64,000 bases of DNA from Sipunculus nudus (lineage: Eukaryota; Annelida; Sipuncula; Golfingiida; Sipunculidae): the NCBI GenBank assembly GCA_026874595.1, contig CM049315.1, forward strand, positions 63,731,389 through 63,795,388, read 5' to 3'. The translations under genes and the position numbers were made by a program. Shown in pieces: positions 1 through 10,091 of this stretch (positions are counted from its first letter, which is position 1; every line of letters starts with the position of its first letter). The notes under the pieces were generated by a model. The model did not search any database and was not told where the DNA came from. It was given only the letters and a program-made list of their open reading frames with translations.

Positions 1-110
1 ATTTAAACTGCAATAGAAGCGTTTTAATAGCTTCATTAGGCCATTTAGAAATTGGTAAAAACGTCGCTCTTGCTGAAATCCGATCGGTTTTCGCGTAATA
101 CAACATCGTG
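1..110 (+). repeat. Partial last monomer of a preceding domain 1 HOR unit
   Basis: The window opens inside a monomer. Bases 1-110 match 3325-3434, the end of the first complete unit, so the array continues to the left of the window in the same register. Confidence 0.9.
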
Positions 111-131
111 TTGTGCAAAATAGAAGATTAA

Positions 132-150
132 AATTGCAAAAGAAGCAATT
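132..150. repeat. Short dyad, AATTGC-N7-GCAATT (representative)
   Basis: A perfect 6 bp inverted repeat around a 7 base spacer (AAAAGAA). It recurs in every monomer with GAAGCAATTC, for example at 261-279, and so occurs several times per HOR unit. It is absent where the second arm reads GCGTTTT or TCAATTC. No binding protein is known to me; a small cruciform or hairpin, or simple chance amplified by the array, are both possible. Confidence 0.7.
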
Positions 151-410
151 CAGAAGCTCCATTAGGCCATTTAGAACCGGGTACAAACATCGATCTCGCC
201 GAAATCAGATAGGTTTTTGCCTAATTCAGGAACGTGTGTTGTGCAAAAATTACAGATTTAAATTGCAAAAGAAGCAATTCAGAAGCTCCATTAGGCCATT
301 TAGAACCGGGTACAAACATCGATCTCGCCGAAATCAGCTAGGTTTTTGCCTAATTCATGATCGTGTGTTGTGCAAAAATTGCAGATTTAAATTGCAAAAG
401 AAGCAATTCA

Positions 411-418
411 GAAGCTTC
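411..418. repeat. GAAGCTTC palindrome with HindIII site (representative)
   Basis: An 8 bp palindrome containing AAGCTT, present in a subset of monomers. Others read GAAGCTCC, AATAGCTTC, GAAACTTC or GGAGCTTT and lack the site. The pattern of presence and absence is fixed within the HOR and would give a characteristic ladder on partial digestion. Confidence 0.75.
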
Positions 419-1767
419 ATTAGGCCGTTTAGAACCAGATACAAACATCTTTTACGCCGAAATCAGCTCGGTTTTTCCGTAATACAAAATCGTGTGTTGT
501 GCAAAGATGACCGATTTAAACTGGGAAAGAAGCGATTCAATAGCTTTATTAGTCGACTTAAAACCCGTTACAACCGTCTTTTTCGCTGAAATAAGCTCGG
601 TTTTTGCGTAGTACAAGATCGTGTGTTGGGCAAATATCACCGATTTAAACTGCGAGAGAAGAGATTCAATAGCTTCATTAGGCGACTTATAACCCGTTAC
701 AACCGTCGTTTTCGCCGAAATAAGCTCGGTTTTGCGTAGTACAAGATCGTGTGTTGGGCAAATATCACCGATAAAAACTGCTAAATAAGCATTTTAGAAA
801 CTTCATCAGGCCATTAAGAACCAGTTAGAAACGGCGTTTTTGCTGAAATCAGCTCGATTTTTTTAGCGTAATATAAGATCGTGTTTGTGCAAAAATGACC
901 GATTTAAACTGCAAAAGAAGAGTTTAAGAAGCTTCAATAGGCCACTTCAAACCAGTTACAAAGATCTTTTTTGCCGAAATCGACTCGGATTTTGAGTTAT
1001 AATAGATCATGATTTGTGCAGAAATGGCCAGATTAAACTGCGAAAGGAGCGTTTCAGAAACTTCATTAGGCGACTTAAAACCCGTTACAAAAGTCGTTTT
1101 CGCCGCAGTCAGCTCGGTTTTCGAGTACTACAAGATCGTGAGTTGTGCAAAAATGGCCGTTTAAATTGCAAATGAAGCGTTTTAATAGCTTCATCAGGCC
1201 ATTTAAAACAAGTTACAAACGTCGTTTTTGCCGAAATCAGCAAGGTTTTCGCTTAATACAAGATCGCAGATTTAAATTGCAAAAGAATCAATTCAGGAGC
1301 TTTATTAGGCCATTTAGAACCAGATACCAACGTCTTTTTCGCCGAAATCAGATCGGTTTTTGCGTAATACAAGACCGTGTTTTGTGCAAAGATGACCGAT
1401 TTCAACTGCCAAGGAAGCCTTTTAGAAGCTTCATCAGGCCATTAAGAACAAGTTAGCAACGTCGTTTTTGCTGAAATCAGCTCGATTTTTTGCGTAACAC
1501 AAAATCGTGTGTTGTGCAAAGATGACCGATTTAAACTGCTAAAGAAGCGTTTTAGAAGCTTCATCAGGCCATTAAGAACCAGTTAGAAACGTCTTTTACG
1601 CCGAAATCAGCTCGTTTTTTTCGTAATACAAGATCGTGATTTGTGCAGAAACGGCTGATTTAAACTGCGATAGAAGCGTTTTAATAGCTTCATTAGGCCA
1701 TTTAGAAATTGGTAAAAACATCGCTCTTGCAGAAATCAGATCGGTTTTCGCGTAATACAACATCGTG

Positions 1768-2919
1768 TTGTGCAAAATAGAAGATTAAAATTGCAAAAGA
1801 AGCAATTCAGAAGCTCCATTAGGCCATTTAGAACCGGGTACAAACATCGATCTCGCCGAAATCAGCTAGGTTTTTGGCTAATTCAGGAACGTGTGTTGTG
1901 CAAAAATTACAGATTTCAATTGCAAAAGAAGCAATTCAGAAGCTTCATTAGGCCGTTTAGATTCAGATACAAACGTCTGTTACGACGAAATCAGCTCGGT
2001 TTTTTCGTAATACAAGATCGTGATTTGTGCAGAAACGGCTGAAATAAACTGCGATAGAAGCGTTTAAATAGCTTCATTAGGCCATTTAGAAATTGTTAAA
2101 AACGTCGCTTTTGCTGAAATCAGATCGGTTTTCGCGTAATACATTATCGTGTTGTGCAAAATAGAAGATTAAAATTGCAAAAGAAGCAATTCAGAAGCTC
2201 CATTAGGCAATTTAGAACCGGGTACAAACATCGATCTCGCCGAAATCAGCTAGGTTTTTGCCTAATTCATGATCGTGTGCTGTGCAAAAATTGCAGATTT
2301 AAATTGCAAAAGAAGCAATTCAGAAGCTTCATTAGGCCGTTTAGAACCAGATACAAACGTCTTTTACGACGAAATCAGCTCGGTTTTTTCCTAATACAAG
2401 ATCGTGATTTGTGCAGAAACGGCTAATATAAACTGCGATAGAAGAGTTTAAATAGCTTCATTATGCCATTTAGAAATTGTTAAAAACGTCGCTTTTGCTG
2501 ATATCAGATCGGTTTTCGCTTAGTACAAGATCGTGCTGTGCAAAAGAGAAGATTAAAATCGCAAAAGAAGCAATTCAGAAGCTCCATTAGGCCATTTAGA
2601 ACCGGGTACAAACATCGATCTCGCCGAAATCAGCTAGGTTTTTCCCTAATTCATGATCGTGTGTTGTGCAAAAATTGCAGATTTAAATTGCAAAAGAAGC
2701 AATTCAGAAACTTTATTAGGCCGTTTAGAATAAGATACCAACGTCTTTTTGCCGAAATCAGCTCGTTTTTGCGTAATACAAGACCGTGTTTTGTGCAAAG
2801 ATGACCGATTTAAACTGCCAAGGAAGCCTTTTAGAAGCTTATTCAGGCCATTAAGAACCAGTTAGCAACGTCGTTTTTGCTGAAATCAGCTCGATTTTTT
2901 GCGTAATACAAAATCGTGT
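1768..2919 (+). repeat. Trimer subrepeat series (384 bp period)
   Basis: Three successive blocks begin with TTGTGCAAAATAGAAG-type monomers at 1768, 2152 and 2536, exactly 384 bp apart. Each block holds an 'AGAAGATTAAAA' monomer, an 'ACAGATTT' or 'GCAGATTT' monomer, and (in the first two) a 'GCAGAAACGGCT' monomer. The trimer is an intermediate repeat level between monomer and HOR. Loss or gain of one trimer accounts for the 23-mer versus 26-mer length difference. Confidence 0.8.
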
Positions 2920-3691
2920 GTTGTGCAAAGATGACCGATTTAAACTGCTAAAGAAGCGTTTTAGAAGCTTTATCAGGCCATTGAGAACCAGTTAGAAACG
3001 TCTTTTACGCCGAAATCAGCTCGTTTTTTTCGTAATACAAGATCGTGATTTGTGCAGAAACGGCTGATTTAAACTGCGATAGAAGCGTTTTAATAGCTTC
3101 ATTAGGCCATTTAGAAATTGGTAAAAACGTCGCTCTTGCTGAAATCAGATCGGTTTTTGCGTAATACAAGATAGTGTTTTGTGCAAAGATGACCAATTTA
3201 AACTGCTAAAGAAGCGTTTTAGAAGCTTCATCAGGCCACTAAGAACCAGTTAGAAACGTCTTTTACGCCGAAATCAGCCCGTTTTTTTCGTAATACAAGA
3301 TCGTGATTTGTGCAGAAACGGCTGATTTAAACTGCAATAGAAGCGTTTTAATAGCTTCATTAGGCCATTTAGAAATTGGTAAAAACGTCGCTCTTGCTGA
3401 AATCCGATCGGTTTTCGCGTAATACAACATCGTGTTGTGCAAAATAGAAGATTAAAATTGCAAAAGAAGCAATTCAGAAGCTCCATTAGGCCATTTAGAA
3501 CCGGGTACAAACATCGATCTCGCCGAAATCAGATAGGTTTTTGCCTAATTCAGGAACGTGTGTTGTGCAAAAATTACAGATTTAAATTGCAAAAGAAGCA
3601 ATTCAGAAGCTCCATTAGGCCATTTAGAACCGGGTACAAACATCGATCTCGCCGAAATCAGCTAGGTTTTTGCCTAATTCATGATCGTGTG

Positions 3692-3820
3692 TTGTGCAAA
3701 AATTGCAGATTTAAATTGCAAAAGAAGCAATTCAGAAGCTTCATTAGGCCGTTTAAAACCAGATACAAACATCTTTTACGCCGAAATCAGCTCGGTTTTT
3801 CCGTAATACAAAATCGTGTC
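3692..3820 (+). repeat. Representative 129 bp monomer
   Basis: This is a typical full-length monomer, measured from one TTGTGC to the next. In order it contains TTGTGCAAAAATTGCAG, GATTTAAATTGC, AAAAGAAGCAATTC, AGAAGCTTCATTAGGCC, a TTTAAAACCAGATACAAAC segment, TTTTACGCCGAAATCAG, CTCGGTTTTTCCG and TAATACAAAATCGTGTC. It carries one HindIII site (AAGCTT) inside the palindrome GAAGCTTC and the short dyad AATTGC-N7-GCAATT. Its length is an exact multiple of three (43 codons), which explains the long spurious reading frames across runs of 129 bp monomers. Confidence 0.9.
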
Positions 3821-4466
3821 TTGTGCAAAGATGACCGATTTAAACTGGGAAAGAAGCGATTCAATAGCTTTATTAGTCGACTTAAAACCCGTTACAACCG
3901 TCTTTTTCGCTGAAATAAGCTCGGTTTTTGCGTAGTACAAGATCGTGTGTTGGGCAAATATCACCGATTTAAACTGCGAGAGAAGAGATTCAATAGCTTC
4001 ATAAGGCGACTTATAACCCGTTACAACCGTCGTTTTCGCCGAAATAAGCTCGGTTTTGCGTAGTACAAGATCGTGTGTTGGGCAAATATCACCGATAAAA
4101 ACTGCTAAATAAGCATTTTAGAAACTTCATCAGGCCATTAAGAACCAGTTAGAAACGGCGTTTTTGCTGAAATCAGCTCGATTTTTTTAGCGTAATATAA
4201 GATCGTGTTTGTGCAAAAATGACCGATTTAAACTGCAAAAGAAGAGTTTAAGAAGCTTCAATAGGCCACTTCAAACCAGTTACAAAGATCTTTTTTGCCG
4301 AAATCGACTCGGATTTTGCGTTATAATAGATCATGATTTGTGCAGAAATGGCCAGATTAAACTGCGAAAGGAGCGTTTCAGAAACTTCATTAGGCGACTT
4401 AAAACCCGTTACAAAAGTCGTTTTCGCCGCAGTCAGCTCGGTTTTCGAGTACTACAAGATCGTGAG

Positions 4467-4705
4467 TTGTGCAAAAATGGCCGTTTAAATTGCAAATGAA
4501 GCGTTTTAATAGCTTCATCAGGCCATTTAAAACAAGTTACAAACGTCGTTTTTGCCGAAATCAGCAAGGTTTTCGCTTAATACAAGATCGCAGATTTAAA
4601 TTGCAAAAGAATCAATTCAGGAGCTTTATTAGGCCATTTAGAACCAGATACCAACGTCTTTTTCGCCGAAATCAGATCGGTTTTTGCGTAATACAAGACC
4701 GTGTT
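4467..4705 (+). repeat. Monomer pair with an 18 bp internal deletion (short monomer)
   Basis: Two monomers together span only 239 bp. At 4590/4591 the sequence runs ACAAGATCG directly into CAGATTTAAATTGC; full monomers have an extra 18 bases there (TGTGTTGTGCAAAAATTG). The second monomer is therefore about 110 bp and lacks the usual TTGTGC start. The same scar recurs once per HOR unit near 1266, 7531, 11,247, 14,188, 16,360, 19,684, 22,625, 25,566, 27,481, 30,422, 34,137 and 37,078. In domain 2 it is near 44,720, 52,488, 55,813 and 62,177. It therefore predates the split of the two domains. Confidence 0.85.
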
Positions 4706-7700
4706 TTGTGCAAAGATGACCGATTTCAACTGCCAAGGAAGCCTTTTAGAAGCTTCATCAGGCTATTAAGAACAAGTTAGCAACGTCGTTTTTGCTGAAA
4801 TCAGCTCGATTTTTTGCGTAACACAAAATCGTGTGTTGTGCAAAGATGACCGATTTAAACTGCTAAAGAAGCGTTTTAGAAGCTTCATCAGGCCATTAAG
4901 AACCAGTTAGAAACGTCTTTTACGCCGAAAACAGCTCGTTTTTTTCGTAATACAAGATCGTGATTTGTGCAGAAACGGCTGATTTAAACTGCGATAGAAG
5001 CGTTTTAATAGCTTCATTAGGCCATTTAGAAATTGGTAAAAACGTCGCTCTTGCAGAAATCAGATCGGTTTTCGCGTAATACAACATCGTGTTGTGCAAA
5101 ATAGAAGATTAAAATTGCAAAAGAAGCAATTCAGAAGCTCCATTAGGCCATTTAGAACCGGGTACAAACATCGATCTCGCCGAAATCAGCTAGGTTTTTG
5201 GCTAATTCAGGAACGTGTGTTGTGCAAAAATTACAGATTTCAATTGCAAAAGAAGCAATTCAGAAGCTTCATTAGGCCGTTTAGAATCAGATACAAACGT
5301 CTTTTACGACGAAATCAGCTCGGTTTTTTCCTAATACAAGATCGTGATTTGTGCAGAAACGGCTAATATAAACTGCGATAGAAGCGTTTAAATAGCTTCA
5401 TTATGCCATTTAGAAATTGTTAAAAACGTCGCTTTTGCTGAAATCAGATCGGTTTTCGCTTAGTACAAGATCGTGTTGTGCAAAAGAGAAGATTAAAATC
5501 GCAAAAGAAGCAATTCAGAAGCTCCATTAGGCCATTTAGAACCGGGTACAAACATCGATCTCGCCGAAATCAGCTAGGTTTTTCCCTAATTCATGATCGT
5601 GTGTTGTGCAAAAATTGCAGATTTAAATTGCAAAAGAAGCAATTCAGAAACTTTATTAGGCCGTTTAGAATAAGATACCAACGTCTTTTTGCCGAAATCA
5701 GCTCGTTTTTTGCGTAATACAAGACCGTGTTTTGTGCAAAGATGACCGATTTAAACTGCCAAGGAAGCCTTTTAGAAGCTTCATCAGGCCATTAAGAACC
5801 AGTTAGCAACGTCGTTTTTGCTGAAATCAGCTCGATTTTTTGCGTAATACAAAATCGTGTGTTGTGCAAAGATGACCGATTTAAACTGCTTAAGAAGCGT
5901 TTTAGAAGCTTTATCAGGCCATTGAGAACCAGTTAGAAACGTCTTTTACGCCGAAATCAGCTCGTTTTTTTCGTAATACAAGATCGTGATTTGTGCAGAA
6001 ACGGCTGATTTAAACTGCGATAGAAGCGTTTTAATAGCTTCATTAGGCCATTTAGAAATTGGTAAAAACGTCGCTCTTGCTGAAATCAGATCGGTTTTTG
6101 CGTAATACAAGATAGTGTTTTGTGCAAAGATGACCAATTTAAACTGCTAAAGAAGCGTTTTAGAAGCTTCATCAGGCCACTAAGAACCAGTTAGAAACGT
6201 CTTTTACGCCGAAATCAGCCCGTTTTTTTCGTAATACAAGATCGTGATTTGTGCAGAAACGGCTGATTTAAACTGCAATAGAAGCGTTTTAATAGCTTCA
6301 TTAGGCCATTTAGAAATTGGTAAAAACGTCGCTCTTGCTGAAATCCGATCGGTTTTCGCGTAATACAACATCGTGTTGTGCAAAATAGAAGATTAAAATT
6401 GCAAAAGAAGCAATTCAGAAGCTCCATTAGGCCATTTAGAACCGGGTACAAACATCGATCTCGCCGAAATCAGATAGGTTTTTGCCTAATTCAGGAACGT
6501 GTGTTGTGCAAAAATTACAGATTTAAATTGCAAAAGAATCAATTCAGGAGCTTTATTAGGCCATTTAGAACCGGGTACAAACATCGATCTCGCCGAAATC
6601 AGCTAGGTTTTTGCCTAATTCATGATCGTGTGTTGTGCACAAATTGCAGATTTAAATTGCAAAAGAAGCAATTCAGAAGCTTCATTAGGCCGTTTAGAAC
6701 CAGATACAAACATCTTTTACGCCGAAATCAGCTCGGTTTTTCCGTAATACAAAATCGTGTGTTGTGCAAAGATGACCGATTTAAACTGGGAAAGAAGCGA
6801 TTCAATAGCTTTATTAGTCGACTTAAAACCCGTTACAACCGTCTTTTTCGCTGAAATAAGCTCGGTTTTTGCGTAGTACAAGATCGTGTGTTGGGCAAAT
6901 ATCACCGATTTAAACTGCGAGAGAAGAGATTCAATAGCTTCATAAGGCGACTTATAACCCGTTACAACCGTCGTTTTCGCCGAAATAAGCTCGGTTTTGC
7001 GTAGTACAAGATCGTGTGTTGGGCAAATATCACCGATAAAAACTGCTAAATAAGCATTTTAGAAACTTCATCAGGCCATTAAGAACCAGTTAGAAACGGC
7101 GTTTTTGCTGAAATCAGCTCGATTTTTTTAGCGTAATATAAGATCGTGTTTGTGCAAAAATGACCGATTTAAACTGCAAAAGAAGAGTTTAAGAAGCTTC
7201 AATAGGCCACTTCAAACCAGTTACAAAGATCTTTTTTGCCGAAATCGACTCGGATTTTGCGTTATAATAGATCATGATTTGTGCAGAAATGGCCAGATTA
7301 AACTGCGAAAGGAGCGTTTCAGAAACTTCATTAGGCGACTTAAAACCCGTTACAAAAGTCGTTTTCGCCGCAGTCAGCTCGGTTTTCGAGTACTACAAGA
7401 TCGTGAGTTGTGCAAAAATGGCCGTTTAAATTGCAAATGAAGCGTTTTAATAGCTTCATCAGGCCATTTAAAACAAGTTACAAACGTCGTTTTTGCCGAA
7501 ATCAGCAAGGTTTTCGCTTAATACAAGATCGCAGATTTAAATTGCAAAAGAATCAATTCAGGAGCTTTATTAGGCCATTTAGAACCAGATACCAACGTCT
7601 TTTTCGCCGAAATCAGATCGGTTTTTGCGTAATACAAGACCGTGTTTTGTGCAAAGATGACCGATTTCAACTGCCAAGGAAGCCTTTTAGAAGCTTCATC

Positions 7701-8033
7701 AGGCTATTAAGAACAAGTTAGCAACGTCGTTTTTGCTGAAATCAGCTCGATTTTTTGCGTAACACAAAATCGTGTGTTGTGCAAAGATGACCGATTTAAA
7801 CTGCTAAAGAAGCGTTTTAGAAGCTTCATCAGGCCATTAAGAACCAGTTAGAAACGTCTTTTACGCCGAAATCAGCTCGTTTTTTTTCGTAATACAAGAT
7901 CGTGATTTGTGCAGAAACGGCTGATTTAAACTGCGATAGAAGCGTTTTAATAGCTTCATTAGGCCATTTAGAAATTGGTAAAAACGTCGCTCTTGCAGAA
8001 ATCCGATCGGTTTTCGCGTAATACAACATCGTG

Positions 8034-9192
8034 TTGTGCAAAATAGAAGATTAAAATTGCAAAAGAAGCAATTCAGAAGCTCCATTAGGCCATTTAGAAC
8101 CGGGTACAAACATCGATCTCGCCGAAATCAGCTAGGTTTTTGGCTAATTCAGGAACGTGTGTTGTGCAAAAATTACAGATTTAAATTGCAAAAGAAGCAA
8201 TTCAGAAGCTTCATTAGGCCGTTTAGATTCAGATACAAACGTCTGTTACGGCGAAATCAGCTCGGTTTTTTCGTAATACAAGATCGTGATTTGTGCAGAA
8301 ACGGCTGAAATGAACTGCGATAGAAGCGTTTAAATAGCTTCATTAGGCCATTTAGAAATTGTTAAAAACGTCGCTTTTGCTGAAATCAGATCGGTTTTCG
8401 CGTAATACATTATCGTGTTGTGCAAAATAGAAGATTAAAATTGCAAAAGAAGCAATTCAGAAGCTCCATTAGGCAATTTAGAACCGGGTACAAACATCGA
8501 TCTCGCCGAAATCAGCTAGGTTTTTGGCTAATTCAGGAACGTGTGTTGTGCAAAAATTACAGATTTCAATTGCAAAAGAAGCAATTCAGAAGCTTCATTA
8601 GGCCGTTTAGAATCAGATACAAACGTCTTTTACGACGAAATCAGCTCGGTTTTTTCCTAATACAAGATCGTGATTAGTGCAGAAACGGCTAATATAAACT
8701 GCGATATAAGCGTTTAAATAGCTTTATTATGCCATTAAGAAATTGTTAAAAACGTCGCTTTTGCTGAAATCAGATCGGTTTTCGCTAAGTACAAGATCGT
8801 GTTGTGCAAAAAGAGAAGATTAAAATTGCAAAAGAAGCAATTCAGAAGCTCCATTAGGCCCTTTAGAACCGGGTACAAACATCGATCTCGCCGAAATCAG
8901 CTCGATTTTTTTTTTTTGCGTAATGCAAGATCGTGTTTGTGCAAATATTGCAGATTTAAATTGCAAAAGAATCAATTCAGGAGCTTTATTAGGCCATTTA
9001 GAACCAGATACCAACGTCTTTTCCGCCGAAATCAGCTCGGTTTTTGCATAATACAAGATCGTGATTTGTGCAGAAACGGCTGAAATAAACTGCGATAGAA
9101 GCGTTTAAATAGCTTCATTAGGCCATTTAGAAATTGTTAAAAACGTCGCTTTTGCTGAAATCAGATCGGTTTTCGCGTAATACATTATCGTG
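8034..9192 (+). repeat. Six-monomer extension of the 29-mer units
   Basis: Between the anchors at 8034 and 9193 there are nine monomers where the 23-mer has three. The block includes an AAAAAGAGAAG monomer near 8797 and a GCAAATATTGCAG monomer near 8940. Equivalent blocks are at 30,924-32,082 and, continuing into domain 2, at 37,581-38,611, 45,600-46,249 and 56,698-57,342. It is the part of domain 1 most like domain 2. Confidence 0.8.
8906..8917 (+). repeat. T12 homopolymer inside a monomer
   Basis: The usual T5-T7 tract after CAGCTCGA is expanded to twelve T. The same site has T12 at 31,796-31,807, T11 at 38,453-38,463, T9 at 46,093-46,101 and T9 at 57,186-57,194. Confidence 0.85.
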
Positions 9193-10091
9193 TTGTGCAA
9201 AATAGAAGATTAAAATTGCAAAAGAAGCAATTCAGAAGCTCCATTAGGCAATTTAGAACCGGGTACAAACATCGATCTCGCCGAAATCAGCTAGGTTTTT
9301 CCCTAATTCATGATCGTGTGTTGTGCAAAAATTGCAGATTTAAATTGCAAAAGAAGCAATTCAGAAACTTTATTAGGCCGTTTAGAATAAGATACCAACG
9401 TCTTTTTGCCGAAATCAGCTCGTTTTTGCGTAATACAAGACCGTGTTTTGTGCAAAGATGACCGATTTAAACTGCCAAGGAAGCCTTTTAGAAGCTTATT
9501 CAGGCCATTAAGAACCAGTTAGCAACGTCGTTTTTGCTGAAATCAGCTCGATTTTTTGCGTAATACAAAATCGTGTGTTGTGCAAAGATGACCGATTTAA
9601 ACTGCTTAAGAAGCGTTTTAGAAGCTTTATCAGGCCATTGAGAACCAGTTAGAAACGTCTTTTACGCCGAAATCAGCTCGTTTTTTTCGTAATACAAGAT
9701 CGTGATTTGTGCAGAAACGGCTGATTTAAACTGCGATAGAAGCGTTTTAATAGCTTCATTAGGCCATTTAGAAATTGGTAAAAACGTCGCTCTTGCTGAA
9801 ATCAGATCGGTTTTTGCGTAATACAAGATAGTGTTTTGTGCAAAGATGACCAATTTAAACTGCTAAAGAAGCGTTTTAGAAGCTTCATCAGGCCACTAAG
9901 AACCAGTTAGAAACGTCTTTTACGCCGAAATCAGCCCGTTTTTTTCGTAATACAAGATCGTGATTTGTGCAGAAACGGCTGATTTAAACTGCAATAGAAG
10001 CGTTTTAATAGCTTCATTAGGCCATTTAGAAATTGGTAAAAACGTCGCTCTTGCTGAAATCCGATCGGTTTTCGCGTAATACAACATCGTG

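Larger units (their letters stand above)
111..3434 (+). repeat. Domain 1 HOR unit 1 (26 monomers, 3324 bp)
   Basis: The unit runs from the anchor monomer TTGTGCAAAATAGAAG at 111 to the next such anchor at 3435. It has 26 monomers, three more than the basic 23-mer; the extra three lie in the 384 bp trimer series beginning at 1768. Private variants include GAGTTATAATAG near 994, where other units have GCGTTATAATAG. It is closest to unit 6, sharing GTGCTGTGCAAAAG near 2530 and 17,625. Confidence 0.9.
3435..6375 (+). repeat. Domain 1 HOR unit 2 (23 monomers, 2941 bp), reference unit
   Basis: This is the basic unit and I used it to number monomers. Starts are at 3435, 3563, 3692, 3821, 3950, 4078, 4209, 4338, 4467, about 4590 (truncated monomer, about 110 bp), 4706, 4836, 4965, 5092, 5220, 5349, 5476, 5604, 5732, 5862, 5991, 6120 and 6249. 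Diagnostic bases are GTGTCTTGTGC at 3816 and GCCGAAAACAGC at 4924. Units 7 and 10 share both, which groups these three. Confidence 0.92.
6376..10091 (+). repeat. Domain 1 HOR unit 3 (29 monomers, 3716 bp)
   Basis: This is a 23-mer expanded by six monomers between about 8034 and 9192. Its second monomer carries the hybrid GAATCAATTCAGGAGC near 6537, which marks the 'b' subtype (also units 5, 8, 9, 11 and 13). It shares the six-monomer extension and a T12 run with unit 11, from which it differs in length by one T (T8 instead of T7 near 7880). Confidence 0.9.

Noticed and set aside
440-475. Hairpin plus T-run (CCGA-N7-TCGG followed by TTTTT) resembling a Rho-independent terminator in most monomers
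   Set aside because: The stem is only 4 bp, occurs in nearly every monomer, and follows no gene.
113-589. Open reading frame of 158 codons with a basic 43-residue repeat, recurring in every HOR unit; longer version (172 codons) at 51,292-51,810 and 60,981-61,499
   Set aside because: It starts on GTG and exists only because four consecutive monomers are about 129 bp. It ends at a chance stop after the register shifts, overlaps open frames on the other strand, and varies without codon-position bias. Not annotated as a gene.
994-1003. TATAAT hexamer (GTTATAATAG) resembling a bacterial -10 element, repeated near 4322, 7263 and once per unit
   Set aside because: No properly spaced -35 box (nearest TTGCCG is about 21 bp away) and no gene downstream. 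It is a point variant of the GTAATACAAGATC block in one monomer type.
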